A DNA stretch of 64,000 nucleotides from Caulobacter segnis (GTDB lineage: Bacteria; Pseudomonadota; Alphaproteobacteria; Caulobacterales; Caulobacteraceae), in the NCBI RefSeq assembly GCF_029543125.1, contig NZ_JARQWW010000003.1:62001-126000 (forward strand), given 5' to 3'. Positions 1 through 11,137 of the stretch are shown in pieces. Each line of letters begins with the position of its first letter. The stretch's first letter is position 1. A program made the translations under genes and the position numbers. The notes under the pieces are model-generated. The model saw only the letters and a program-made list of their open reading frames with translations, did not search any database and was not told where the DNA came from.

Positions 1-2858
<2,858 letters not shown>

Positions 2859-2965
2859 GATCCTCCCCCTCCGGGGGAGGTGGCCCGGAGGGGGCTTGCT
2901 GAGCAGGAGCCCGGTCCTACCCCCTCCACCGCTTCGCGGTTCCCCTCCCCCGGAGGGGGAGGATC
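2859..2965. repeat. Large palindromic intergenic element with 22-bp perfect arms
   Basis: The gap between the convergent ligA and aspartyl-protease genes is filled by a 107-bp palindromic unit. The arm at 2859-2880 (starts GATCCTCCCCCTCC) is the exact reverse complement of the arm at 2944-2965. The interior also pairs partly (GGAGGGGGC against CCCCCTCC). C-run/G-run palindromes of this type are common between genes in Caulobacterales and relatives. It may act as a bidirectional terminator, but neither side has a U-tract. Confidence 0.8.
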
Positions 2966-2972
2966 TAAATCG

Positions 2973-4784
2973 TCAGTAGTAATCCTTCAGGATCAGGTTG
3001 ACCGTCTCGCCCGAGCTGAGGGTGAGCTTCAGCGGCATGCCGGCGGGCGCGGTGCGCAGCTTGCTCAGCCCCGCCACGCCCAGTTCGGCGGCGGGCTTGC
3101 CCTCGACGGCGGTGATCACCTGACCCGCCTTCAGGCCTGCTGTCTCGGCGGGAGACCCCGGCGAGACCATGGCCAGGACGAAGCCGCCGTCCTTCAACTG
3201 CGGGACCAGACCCGAGCGGTCCTTGGTGAAGGGCAGGGCGACAGCCTCCGCGCGCGGCTTCAGCAGGAGGCGGTTGCGCGGATAGTCGGTGGTCAGGTCG
3301 AAACGGTTCAGGATCGGCATGCCGATATTGCCCTGGGTGTGGGTGGCGTCGAGAGCGCTGCCGTCCTCATCGCCGAACACGGCGGGGATGTCCCTGAAGG
3401 TCACGCCCGCCAGGGTGAGGGTCTTCACCGTCGCCACGCTGCGGGTCTTCAGCCCGCCGATCGCGCCGGACAGGCTCTTTGACGTGGGGCGATCCGCCAG
3501 CATGCCGCGCGGCTTCCAGTAGCCGGGGAAGACCAGCAGCGGGCCGCCGTTGCCCAGGTCGAAATCAAACAGGACCGGTTCGCCGCCTTCAAGCGAGGCC
3601 GGAATGGCGTGGATGCCGCCGGTGCTGGTGACGGGCACCGGCACGGCGCCGGGCTTGGGCGTGAACTTCGCCGGATCCTGGAAGGCGATGGTCTTGCTGG
3701 CGAAATCCAGATCGACGACCAGTTCGTTGAACACCTCCTTGCCCAGGATCACGGGCAGGGGGCGGCCGATCATGTCGGCGATGGGCTTGAGGTCCATGAG
3801 CGCGACCGTGATGTCGCGCAGCGTCATGTCGCCGATGCGGATGGTCACGCCGCTGGCCAGTTCGGCCACGTCGCGGCCGCCGGTGCCGGCGGCAGGGACG
3901 ATGGCGCTGGCCTTGAGGCCGATGCTCTCGGCGAAGGCCTTGTCGAGCACGGTGGCTTCGGCCCCGCTGTCGAGCAGTACATGGGTCTGCGCGCCGTTGA
4001 TCGTCGCCGGAATGTAGATGCGCGAGCCAAGATAGAACTCGAAGCCCATGGGCGCGGTGGCCGTCTTTCCGTCCGCGAAGGCGAAGATCTGTTTCGGGGT
4101 CGGGCGGGCGAAGGCCTTGGCGTCGGCCTTCGGGTTCAGATCGGCGGATGTCAGGGTGATGGTCGTCTTGAAAGGGTCATCGGCGATCTGCTGCACCTCC
4201 TTGAAGGCGATGCGCACGCCCTCGACCGTCCGCCAGTCGTCATAGCGGGTGAGGGTGCTCTGGCCGCTCTCCACCAGGCGGTCGGCGATCAGCGCGCCGG
4301 TGGCGGGATCAATCAGCAGGTCGTAGCGGTCGCGTTCATCGAAGCTGGCCCGAAGCACCTGCACGGTCTTGCCGTCGAAGGTCTCATCCGGCTGCAGGCT
4401 GAGCTTGTCGCCGCGCAGGGCGTCGTCAAACAGGGCCAGACGGCGGTTGGCGGCTTGCTGAGCGGCGCCCTTGCTGGCGGTCTCCACCTGTCCGCTGAGA
4501 CTGACGGTCCAGCCGCTGTCGCCGATGAAGGCGCGATGGGTGGTCGCCGAGCCGAGGTTGAACTTCTCCAGCGTGCGGCCGGGCTCGATACGGCGTTCAA
4601 GAGCGCCTTTGAACCGGCCGTTGTCGGTGACGCCCTTCACCAGCAGGCCATCGGCCTTCTCGAAGGCCGAGCCGCCCCGCCAGGCGACATATCGGGCGAC
4701 GGCGTCGGATCTGGCGTCCGCTTGGGCGACCGCAGGCAAGCCGAGAGCGCAGACCGCCGCGGCGGCCATCAGAATCGATTTCAT
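2973..4784 (-). CDS. Secreted retropepsin-like aspartyl protease with C-terminal PDZ domain
   Basis: 603 residues starting MKSILMAAAAVCALGLPAVAQA, a clear signal peptide. After an uncharacterised N-terminal region, a retropepsin-like domain carries the DSGAEATVL motif with catalytic Asp272. A second copy around residues 400-500 has DLGNGG where a DTG would be expected, so it may be non-catalytic or relaxed. A PDZ domain (about 520-603, with GSPAETAGLKAGQVI) ends the protein. Likely a periplasmic protease or peptide-binding protein. It begins 5 nt after the stop of the TrmB-type regulator gene, so the two form one transcript and the regulator probably controls it. The frame is open further upstream, but that part overlaps the regulator gene and has no signal peptide. 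Confidence 0.85.
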   Translation of the reverse strand: MKSILMAAAAVCALGLPAVAQADARSDAVARYVAWRGGSAFEKADGLLVKGVTDNGRFKGALERRIEPGRTLEKFNLGSATTHRAFIGDSGWTVSLSGQVETASKGAAQQAANRRLALFDDALRGDKLSLQPDETFDGKTVQVLRASFDERDRYDLLIDPATGALIADRLVESGQSTLTRYDDWRTVEGVRIAFKEVQQIADDPFKTTITLTSADLNPKADAKAFARPTPKQIFAFADGKTATAPMGFEFYLGSRIYIPATINGAQTHVLLDSGAEATVLDKAFAESIGLKASAIVPAAGTGGRDVAELASGVTIRIGDMTLRDITVALMDLKPIADMIGRPLPVILGKEVFNELVVDLDFASKTIAFQDPAKFTPKPGAVPVPVTSTGGIHAIPASLEGGEPVLFDFDLGNGGPLLVFPGYWKPRGMLADRPTSKSLSGAIGGLKTRSVATVKTLTLAGVTFRDIPAVFGDEDGSALDATHTQGNIGMPILNRFDLTTDYPRNRLLLKPRAEAVALPFTKDRSGLVPQLKDGGFVLAMVSPGSPAETAGLKAGQVITAVEGKPAAELGVAGLSKLRTAPAGMPLKLTLSSGETVNLILKDYY

Positions 4785-4789
4785 CGGGG

Positions 4790-5605
4790 TCAGTCTCCGG
4801 AAGGGGGGCCGAGAAGCTCGTCCAGGCCCGGCGGGCGGGACGCGAACAGCGCAGGTTTGAATTTCAGGGGGCGGCCGCTGGTCTGGGCGCCCAGCACCAA
4901 CTCGGCGGCCAGGCCGCTGTGCTGGACGCAGGCGAGGTAGGGGCTGTCGCTCCACACCCCATGCAGGCAACGCTCGGCGTCGCGGGACAGCAGGGCGACC
5001 ATGTGCTCGCGGGCGTCGGGGATGATGGTCACCTGCAAGCCGGGCCATGCGTCGATCTGGGCCGGTGATCCGGGAGCGAGAACCACATCCAGTTCGGTGT
5101 GGGCGGGGGCATAGATCTGTCCCGCCACGCTCACCCCGCGCGCGACGGCCCGAAGCAGGTCGTCCTCCAGCGCCGCGAAGGGCTCAGGAAAGAGGTCAAA
5201 CAGCAGGACGCTTTGAGCGCTGGCGATCATGGCGCGGGCCCGGGCCAGCACCTGCTGCGGGGTCTTCAGCGCATAGAGCCGCGCTTCGGCCTGCGGCGCC
5301 TGCAGGGTCTTCAGGGCGGCCAGGGCGGTTTCGCTGCGCTGCTGGAAGCCAGACTGGAGCGCGGCGATCAGTTCGTCCGCCGGAACCGCCCGCCAGGTCT
5401 TGCCGTCGGTGTCGTCGACCAGGACCGCGCCCTTCTGCGATAGGCTTTCCAGCGCCTGATAGGTGTTGGCCGCCGCCTTGCTGACCGCCTTGGACAGGCG
5501 ATAGCCGGTGGCGGGGCCGATCCGCGTGAGTTCGCAGAACAGCTTGGCCTCGGTGTCCGTGAAGCCGAGCTCCAGCAAGGCGCCTTCGGGATTAGTAGTT
5601 GTCAT
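4790..5605 (-). CDS. TrmB-type winged-helix transcriptional regulator
   Basis: 271 residues. The N-terminal 80 residues are a winged helix of TrmB type (LLELGFTDTEAKLFCELTRIGPATGYRLSKA). The rest resembles the TrmB effector domain (KTPQQVLARARAMIASAQSVLLFDLFPEP, later LLSRDAERCLHGVWS). TrmB proteins are sugar- or metabolite-responsive regulators, best known in archaea. The effector here is unknown. The start MTTTNPEG is chosen because a well-spaced promoter ends 7 nt before it and an inverted repeat covers it; an in-frame ATG at 5617 lies inside the -10 element and is unlikely. Operon with the downstream aspartyl protease. Confidence 0.75.
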   Translation of the reverse strand: MTTTNPEGALLELGFTDTEAKLFCELTRIGPATGYRLSKAVSKAAANTYQALESLSQKGAVLVDDTDGKTWRAVPADELIAALQSGFQQRSETALAALKTLQAPQAEARLYALKTPQQVLARARAMIASAQSVLLFDLFPEPFAALEDDLLRAVARGVSVAGQIYAPAHTELDVVLAPGSPAQIDAWPGLQVTIIPDAREHMVALLSRDAERCLHGVWSDSPYLACVQHSGLAAELVLGAQTSGRPLKFKPALFASRPPGLDELLGPPSGD

Positions 5606-5614
5606 GACTACTAA
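5592..5614. promoter_or_regulatory. Probable autoregulatory operator of the TrmB-type gene
   Basis: Perfect inverted repeat TTAGTAGT-N7-ACTACTAA lying over the start codon of the TrmB-type regulator and touching its -10 element. AT-rich and strikingly different from the GC-rich surroundings. Position and symmetry fit a dimeric winged-helix repressor binding its own promoter. No second copy was noticed elsewhere in the window. Confidence 0.6.
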
Positions 5615-5641
5615 CATATCGAGGCGCCGCCGCTTGTCCAA
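5613..5641 (-). promoter_or_regulatory. Sigma70-type promoter for the TrmB-protease operon, leaderless
   Basis: On the minus strand TTGGAC (5636-5641), a 17-nt spacer, then TATGTT (5613-5618). The expected transcription start 7 nt downstream coincides with the A of the ATG at 5605. No Shine-Dalgarno sequence precedes that ATG, so the mRNA is probably leaderless. Inference from sequence only. Confidence 0.5.
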
Positions 5642-5710
5642 TTAAACATCGGTAAGGTGCGCCTTCCTCTCGCCGCTCTGGCGCGTTACGGCTTGCACAG
5701 GAGGAAGTTC

Positions 5711-6130
5711 ATGACCCTGAAGACCATCGCTCTGGCCACCGCCTTCGCAGGCCTCGCCGCGGCCCCGGCTTTCGCCGACGTCACCGGCGTGTGGCGCACC
5801 CCGACCGCCAACGGCAAGGTCGAGATCAGCAAGTGCGGCGCGGAGCTGTGCGGCCGCCTGATCGGCTCCGACAACATCGACAAGAACCCGGCCCTGAAGG
5901 ACGGGCGCAACAAGGACGAATCCCAGCGCGGCCGGCCTCTGAAGGGCCTGCAGATGCTCTACGGGTTCAAGGGCGGCCCGGAGAAGTGGACCGGCGGCAA
6001 GGTCTACAACCCCGAAGACGGCGGCACTTATGGCGGCACGATCGAGCAGACGGGGCCGGACAGCCTGAAGCTGAAGGGCTGCATCGTCGCGCCGCTGTGC
6101 AAGACGCAGACCTGGACGCGCTGGAAGTAA
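5711..6130 (+). CDS. Secreted DUF2147-family protein
   Basis: 139 residues with signal peptide MTLKTIALATAFAGLAAAPAFA, then a compact domain starting DVTGVWRTPTANGKVEI, with paired cysteines (KCGAELCG and GCIVAPLC) and a final KTQTWTR. This is the DUF2147 pattern, a lipocalin-like periplasmic domain of unknown function. The start is fixed by a perfect AGGAGG at 5699-5704, 6 nt before the ATG. Monocistronic: it has its own strong terminator and is divergent from the TrmB operon. Confidence 0.85.
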   Translation: MTLKTIALATAFAGLAAAPAFADVTGVWRTPTANGKVEISKCGAELCGRLIGSDNIDKNPALKDGRNKDESQRGRPLKGLQMLYGFKGGPEKWTGGKVYNPEDGGTYGGTIEQTGPDSLKLKGCIVAPLCKTQTWTRWK

Positions 6131-6135
6131 TTTAC

Positions 6136-6174
6136 CCGCTCGCCCCGGCCTTCGCCGGGGTGAGCGGATTTTTT
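6136..6174 (+). terminator. Rho-independent terminator of the DUF2147 gene
   Basis: 14-bp stem CCGCTCGCCCCGGC / GCCGGGGTGAGCGG (one G-U pair) with a CTTC loop, followed by ATTTTTT. The T-run overlaps the stop codon of the convergent aminopeptidase gene. Confidence 0.85.
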
Positions 6175-7975
6175 AAAGAGCCGCGCAGGCTTCTTCCAGC
6201 CAGGCCTTCACGTCGCCGTCGACGCGGGGGCCGATCTCCTTCCACACACGGGCGTGGTAGGCGTCGATCTGGGCGATCTCCTGGGCGGTCAGCAGGCTCT
6301 TGTCGAGCAGGCGGCGGTCATAAGGCGCCAGGGTCAGGGCGTGGAAGCCGTGCATCGGCCGGTCGCCGTCGCCCGCCGCCGTGGCCGGCAGGACGACCTC
6401 CAGGTTCTCGATGCGGATGCCGTACTCGCCGTCCTTGTAGTAGCCGGGCTCGTTGGAGACGATCATCCCCGGCTGCAGGGCGATGGTGTTCGGTGCCTTT
6501 GAGATGCGCTGCGGGCCCTCGTGGACGCCGAGATAGACGCCGACGCCGTGGCCGGTGCCGTGGTCGTAGTCCAGCCCCTCGGCCCACAGGTGGGCGCGGG
6601 CGAAGGCGTCGATGGCCGAGCCGGTGGTGCCGGTCGGGAAGCGCAGGCGGGCGATGGCCAGATGGCCCTTCATCACCAGGGTATTGCGGCGGACCATCTC
6701 CGCGCTCGGCTCGCCGATGGCGACCGTGCGGGTGACGTCGGTGGTGCCGTCCATGTACTGGGCGCCGCTGTCGACCAGCAGCAGGGAGCCCTGCTTGGCG
6801 CGTTCGTTGGTGCGCTCTGACGGGCGGTAGTGCGGCAGGGCGCCATGGCCGTTGGCCGCGCCGATGGTGTCGAAGCTGAGATCCTTCAGCATGCCAGTGG
6901 CCTCGCGCAGGCCTTCCAGCTTGGTGACCGTCTCCTTCTCGTCCGGCGGCGAGACCTGGGCGTCGGTGGCGAGCCAGTGCAGGAATTGGGCGAGCACGGC
7001 GCCGTCGCGGCGATGCGCCTCGCTGGTCCCGGCGATCTCCACCGCGTTCTTGCAGGCGCGGGGCAGGGCGCAGGGGTCCATTCCGCGAACAACCGTCGCG
7101 CCGGCCTGGGTCAGTGTGTCGAAGTACCAGGCCGACGATTGGGCCGGGTCGACCAGAACCTTCATGCCCTTCAATTCGGCCAAAGCGCCGGGCAAGGCGT
7201 CCGGCGTCTCCAGGCTGACCTGGTTGCCCAGCCAGGCGGGCAGCTCTTCGGTCACCTTCACCGGATCGAGGAACAGGCGGGCCGTGCCGTCTGCGCGGAC
7301 GATGGCCTGGGCCAGCGGCAGGGGCGAGCGGATCACGTCGCCGCCGCGAATGTTGAACAGCCAGGCGATGGAGGACGGGGCGGTGATCACCGCCGCGTCC
7401 GCGCCCAGGCCGGCTCCCACGCGGGCGCGCTTGTCGGCGGAATCCTCGCCCGAGAATTCCAGCGGTTGCGGCACGACCGGCGCGGTCGGCTGCGGCGGGC
7501 GCGACTGGCCCCAGGCTTCGTCCAGCGGGTTGGCGGCGACCGGCTTCAGGCTGGCGCCGGCCTTTTCGGCGGCGGCGCGCAGGGACGCCAGGGCGTCCGG
7601 GCTATGGAGACGCGGGTCATAGCCGATGACGGCGCCCTTGGGAGCCGCGGCGAGATAGGCGGGCACGCCGCCTTCCACCAGATCGCGGATCTCGAACACG
7701 CCCTGATCCACCTGTTCGCGGACCTGCAAGGTATAGCGGCCGTCCACGAAGACGGCGGCCTTGTCCTTCATGATCACGCCGGCGCCGGCCGAGCCGGTGA
7801 AGCCGCTGGCCCAGGCCAGGCGGTCGTTGGCGGCGGGCAGGTATTCATTCTGGTGCTCGTCCTCGTGCGGCACGAGAAAGCCGTCCAGGCCCTGGGCCGC
7901 CATGGCTTGGCGGATCAGCGGAACGTGCTTGGGGCCGAAGGAGGGATCGGTGGATTCGTCGAAGGTCTGGCGCAT
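6173..7975 (-). CDS. Xaa-Pro aminopeptidase (M24B, aminopeptidase P family)
   Basis: 600 residues, the length of the large cytosolic aminopeptidase P type (two creatinase-like N-terminal domains plus M24 catalytic domain plus a C-terminal extension). Dimetal ligands are visible: two Asp in LLLVDSGAQYMDGTTDVTRT, His in DHGTGHGVGVYLGVHEGP, and two Glu in SNEPGYYKDGEYGIRIEN. It removes N-terminal residues preceding proline from peptides. No signal peptide, so cytoplasmic. Transcribed in the same direction as the small membrane protein 43 bp upstream. Confidence 0.92.
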   Translation of the reverse strand: MRQTFDESTDPSFGPKHVPLIRQAMAAQGLDGFLVPHEDEHQNEYLPAANDRLAWASGFTGSAGAGVIMKDKAAVFVDGRYTLQVREQVDQGVFEIRDLVEGGVPAYLAAAPKGAVIGYDPRLHSPDALASLRAAAEKAGASLKPVAANPLDEAWGQSRPPQPTAPVVPQPLEFSGEDSADKRARVGAGLGADAAVITAPSSIAWLFNIRGGDVIRSPLPLAQAIVRADGTARLFLDPVKVTEELPAWLGNQVSLETPDALPGALAELKGMKVLVDPAQSSAWYFDTLTQAGATVVRGMDPCALPRACKNAVEIAGTSEAHRRDGAVLAQFLHWLATDAQVSPPDEKETVTKLEGLREATGMLKDLSFDTIGAANGHGALPHYRPSERTNERAKQGSLLLVDSGAQYMDGTTDVTRTVAIGEPSAEMVRRNTLVMKGHLAIARLRFPTGTTGSAIDAFARAHLWAEGLDYDHGTGHGVGVYLGVHEGPQRISKAPNTIALQPGMIVSNEPGYYKDGEYGIRIENLEVVLPATAAGDGDRPMHGFHALTLAPYDRRLLDKSLLTAQEIAQIDAYHARVWKEIGPRVDGDVKAWLEEACAAL

Positions 7976-8018
7976 GGCGATGATTTAGGCCTCTCCAGCG
8001 CTGGACGCCAGCAGGGCC

Positions 8019-8429
8019 TTAGGGGCGTTTCGGCGGGCCGATGGCTTCAGGCACGGTGGCCGAGACGTCGCTGGCGGCGTCTTCGACGCTGAGCGCGCTG
8101 TGATCCGCCGTCGCCTGGGCATCACGGGCGGCTGCCTCGGCCTTGCTCGTGGTGACCTCGGTCGCCGTTTCGGCCGCCATGGCGGCGGCGGTCGCATCCG
8201 CCTCGACGCCCCTGGCCATGCCCTCGGCCAGGCCCTGCTCGCGGCTCTCCTCCATGGCGGCGGTTATCCGGCTGTCGTCGGGCTGGGGCGCGCGGGCGGT
8301 GGCGATGAAGGCGACGGCGACAATGGCGACCACGGCGACCATGCCGGCGATCGCCCAGCCGAAGGTGGCCCCGCGATCACGGGGCGGCGGGGTGGTCGGC
8401 TGTGGTTTGCGGACTTTAGGCTCGGCCAT
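8019..8429 (-). CDS. Hypothetical single-span membrane protein, Ala-rich
   Basis: 136 residues: a short basic/proline-rich cytoplasmic head (MAEPKVRKPQPTTPPPRDRG), one transmembrane helix (about residues 24-45), and an Ala/Glu-rich, probably helical periplasmic tail. The start ATG is preceded by AAGGAG at 7-nt spacing. No family recognised. It lies between prmA and the aminopeptidase on the same strand and may be co-transcribed with either. Low-complexity composition makes a functional guess unsafe. Confidence 0.6.
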   Translation of the reverse strand: MAEPKVRKPQPTTPPPRDRGATFGWAIAGMVAVVAIVAVAFIATARAPQPDDSRITAAMEESREQGLAEGMARGVEADATAAAMAAETATEVTTSKAEAAARDAQATADHSALSVEDAASDVSATVPEAIGPPKRP

Positions 8430-8490
8430 GGGAGCGCTCCTTGGCGATCCCCTGAAAACGAACGTGGCCTGTGCGGTGAAGTTCCCGCCG

Positions 8491-9357
8491 TCAGGCGCGT
8501 TGCATCACTAGGGTGGCCCAGGCGTCGCGGTGGATGCGGCGCCGAACTTTGAAGCCGCGCGACAGGTAGGCGGCCTTCACGAACCGCTCCTGGGTGCGCA
8601 GCAGGCCCGACAGGATCACCGTGCCGCCCGGCTTCAGCGCGCCCTTGATGTCTTGGGCGAGCGAGACGAGGGGGCGGGCCAGGATGTTGGCGAACACCAG
8701 ATCGTAGGGCGCGGAATCACGGACTAGGCGATGGCCCAGGCCGCTGGCGTGGACGAAGCGGGCGTTGGCGCGGTTCAGCTTGGCGTTCTCCTTGGATATC
8801 CGCACGCTGGGTTTGTCGATGTCGGTGCCGACGGCGACGCGCGAGCCGGTGCGGGCCGCGGCGATGGCCAGCAGGCCGGTGCCGGCGCCCACGTCCAGGA
8901 CCTTCTCGAAGCCCTTGGCCTTGATCAGGGCGTCATACGCCTGAAGGCAGCCGACGGTGGTGCCGTGGTGACCGGTGCCGAATGCCGCGCCGGCCTCGAT
9001 CCGCAGATTGACGTTGTTCGGCGAGGTGCGGCCGAGGTCATGCTGGCCGTAGACGAAGAAACGCCCGGCGCGCACGGGCGGCAGGCCGGACAGGGCCATG
9101 GCCAGCCAGTCGGCGTTGGCCAGGACCTCGACCGTGATCTTCAGCGTGGGGAACTCAGCGAGCTGGGCCTTCAGCGCCTCGACTTCGTCGTCGGAGGTCG
9201 GGAAGGCGTCGATGCGCCAGATGCCGCGGTCCTCATCCTCTTCCAGGATCGAATAGGTCGCGCCTTCGAGGGCGATGTTGGCGTCGATGGCGTCGGCGGC
9301 CGCCTCGGCGTCGGCGCGAGGGCCCCGGGCGATGATCTGGAAGGCTTGCTGGCTCAT
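8491..9357 (-). CDS. prmA: Ribosomal protein L11 methyltransferase PrmA
   Basis: 288 residues. SAM-dependent methyltransferase that trimethylates ribosomal protein L11. Motifs: FGTGHHGTT (family form FGTGxHxTT), the SAM-binding [14 protein letters not shown], acidic loop [10 protein letters not shown], and FANILARPL (NILA catalytic motif). The N-terminal substrate-recognition domain is present (about residues 1-100) with several acidic stretches. Length matches the family. Cytoplasmic. Confidence 0.93.
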   Translation of the reverse strand: MSQQAFQIIARGPRADAEAAADAIDANIALEGATYSILEEDEDRGIWRIDAFPTSDDEVEALKAQLAEFPTLKITVEVLANADWLAMALSGLPPVRAGRFFVYGQHDLGRTSPNNVNLRIEAGAAFGTGHHGTTVGCLQAYDALIKAKGFEKVLDVGAGTGLLAIAAARTGSRVAVGTDIDKPSVRISKENAKLNRANARFVHASGLGHRLVRDSAPYDLVFANILARPLVSLAQDIKGALKPGGTVILSGLLRTQERFVKAAYLSRGFKVRRRIHRDAWATLVMQRA

Positions 9358-9395
9358 GCCGCCCGCATAGTCGAGACGACGGCGAAAAGCGAGAC

Positions 9396-9809
9396 TCAGG
9401 CGGGGTCGATGATCGGAAACACCGCGATGACCTCGGCCGATTTCGGCGCGTCGACGATGCCGCCGCCCTGGCTGGGATAGCGGGGCTCGGCCATCTCCGG
9501 CGCGGAGGCGGGCTCCACCGGCTCGGCTGGCTGGTCGCTGACCGCGACCTCATAGGGCTCGATGTCGCCCATATAGACCTCCACCGGCACGGGCTCCGAG
9601 GCGCGCAGGTAGTCAGTGCCGATCACCCACGGGCCGCTGGAGGCATAGTCCGGCCCGGCGTTCGCCTGGTCGATGATGACGGCGGAGGCCATGCCCGGAG
9701 GCGCGGACGTGATGTCGTCGGTGAATGCCTGCAACGCCGGCTTCAGCGCCGCGCCCATGGCGACACCGCTGAACGCGGCCAGTGCGATTCCGTAAAACAG
9801 CGCCTTCAT
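9396..9809 (-). CDS. Hypothetical exported or membrane-anchored protein
   Basis: 137 residues with an N-terminal signal/anchor [22 protein letters not shown], then a Pro/Glu/Ala-rich region without recognisable domain. The ATG at 9809 is preferred to the GTG one codon earlier because AAGGAG sits 6 nt upstream of the ATG. It is on the same strand as prmA, 38 bp upstream. No homologue recognised. Confidence 0.6.
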   Translation of the reverse strand: MKALFYGIALAAFSGVAMGAALKPALQAFTDDITSAPPGMASAVIIDQANAGPDYASSGPWVIGTDYLRASEPVPVEVYMGDIEPYEVAVSDQPAEPVEPASAPEMAEPRYPSQGGGIVDAPKSAEVIAVFPIIDPA

Positions 9810-9863
9810 CACCCGCTCCTTGCGCCAATGGAGCGCTTGAGCGGGCGAAAGGTTCAGGCCGGC

Positions 9864-10514
9864 CTAGATCGGATTTTCGGCCAGGCGCTTGTCGAGGTAG
9901 CTGCTGACCGACTTTTCAACGTCGGGCAGGTTCTCGGCCCAGAAGTGGCTGGCGCCGTCGACGACCTCGTGATCGATCACGATGCCCTTCTGGGTGCGCA
10001 GCTTGGAGACCACGCGCTCGACCTCCACCGGGGGCACCACGGTGTCCGAACCGCCGTGCAGGATCAGGCCGGAGGCCGGGCAGGGGGCCAGGAAGCTGAA
10101 GTCGTACATGTTGGTGGGCGGCGAGACGCTGATGAAGCCGTCCGTCTCCGGGCGGCGCATCAGAAGCTGCATGCCGATGTAGGCGCCGAAGCTGTAGCCG
10201 GCGACCCAGGTCTGCGAAGCGGCGGGGTTGTTGGCCTGCAGCCAATCCAGCGCCGTAGCCGCGTCGGCCAGTTCGCCGATGCCGCTGTCGAATTCGCCCT
10301 GGCTGCGGCCGACGCCGCGGAAGTTGAAGCGCAGGGTCGAAAAGCCGCGCTTCATGAACAAGTGATATAGCTGGACCGCCACCGGGTTGTTCATGTGACC
10401 GCCGGCCTTGGGGTGCGGCGACAGGATCAGGGCGATCGGCGCGTTCTCGGCCTTGCCGGGCGAATACTGCCCTTCGATCCGCCCCGCGGCGCCGGTCAGA
10501 GTCACTCCAGGCAT
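9864..10514 (-). CDS. Alpha/beta hydrolase
   Basis: 216 residues from MPGVTLTGAAGRIEG. Alpha/beta-hydrolase fold: oxyanion region LSPHPKAGGHMNN, strand/turn FNFRGVGRSQGEFD, nucleophile elbow GYSFGAY (Ser), acid in GGSDTVVP (Asp) and His in DGASHFW, so the triad is complete. Proteins of this type are often annotated as dienelactone hydrolase-like; the substrate is unknown. The start is chosen at the ATG after GAGGGGCGACC; the upstream in-frame extension is unrelated. Divergent from iscR across 170 bp. Confidence 0.85.
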   Translation of the reverse strand: MPGVTLTGAAGRIEGQYSPGKAENAPIALILSPHPKAGGHMNNPVAVQLYHLFMKRGFSTLRFNFRGVGRSQGEFDSGIGELADAATALDWLQANNPAASQTWVAGYSFGAYIGMQLLMRRPETDGFISVSPPTNMYDFSFLAPCPASGLILHGGSDTVVPPVEVERVVSKLRTQKGIVIDHEVVDGASHFWAENLPDVEKSVSSYLDKRLAENPI

Positions 10515-10684
10515 GGTCGCCCCTCGCTGCTTCAGCGCGCGTAATACTTGACCGCTGCGCTTGGTCTTCCTACATCGCGCATATCGGCGCCGCCTGTTCG
10601 GCAGCAGCGTTCCGCGCGAAGTCGCGGCTTGTAGCACAGGCGGGCATTGATGCGCGGGAAATCTGCAAGGGGCGGAGACTAGTC

Positions 10685-11137
10685 ATGCGTCTGAGCACCA
10701 AGGGCCGTTACGCCGTGATGGCGATGACCGATCTGGCGGGACGACAGGGTCTGCCGGAAGACACCCGCGCTGTCTCGCTGGCCGAAATCGCCGCCAGCCA
10801 GGAGATTTCGCTCTCCTACCTCGAACAACTCTTCGCCCGCCTGCGCCGCCACGGCCTAGTCAAAAGCGCTCGCGGTCCGGGCGGTGGTTATCGTCTGGCC
10901 CGCACGGCCTCCGAGACGCGCATCTCCGAGATCATCCTGGCGGTGGACGAGCCGCTTCGCGCCACCCGCTGCGGCGGCCGTGGCGGTCCCAAAGGCTGCA
11001 TGTCCAAGGGCGCGCGCTGCGTCACCCACGACCTTTGGGAGGAGATGGGCCGCCAGATCCACGATTACCTTGCCTCGGTCACCCTGGCCGACGTGCTGGA
11101 CGGCAAGCTGCGCCGCGAGGTGATGGTCGCGGCATGA
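10685..11137 (+). CDS. iscR: Rrf2-family Fe-S cluster regulator IscR
   Basis: 150 residues. Winged-helix Rrf2 domain starting MRLSTKGRYAVMAMTDLA, with the recognition and wing motif RGPGGGYRLAR. Cluster ligands are Cys96, Cys105, Cys112 and His115 (CVTHDLW), slightly more widely spaced than in E. coli IscR. It senses [2Fe-2S] status and is expected to repress this operon when cluster supply is adequate. First gene of the suf operon: its TGA overlaps the ATG of the next gene (ATGA). No convincing IscR or iron-responsive operator could be identified by eye in the 170-bp upstream region. Confidence 0.92.
   Translation: MRLSTKGRYAVMAMTDLAGRQGLPEDTRAVSLAEIAASQEISLSYLEQLFARLRRHGLVKSARGPGGGYRLARTASETRISEIILAVDEPLRATRCGGRGGPKGCMSKGARCVTHDLWEEMGRQIHDYLASVTLADVLDGKLRREVMVAA

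Noticed and set aside
2859-2965. CRISPR-like repetition at the C-run/G-run element
   Set aside because: A single palindrome with no regularly spaced direct repeats. No CRISPR array or cas gene was seen in the window.
10515-10684. IscR binding site or iron box upstream of the suf operon
   Set aside because: Only a weak TTGACC...TACATC promoter-like pair is visible. No type I or II IscR site could be supported.
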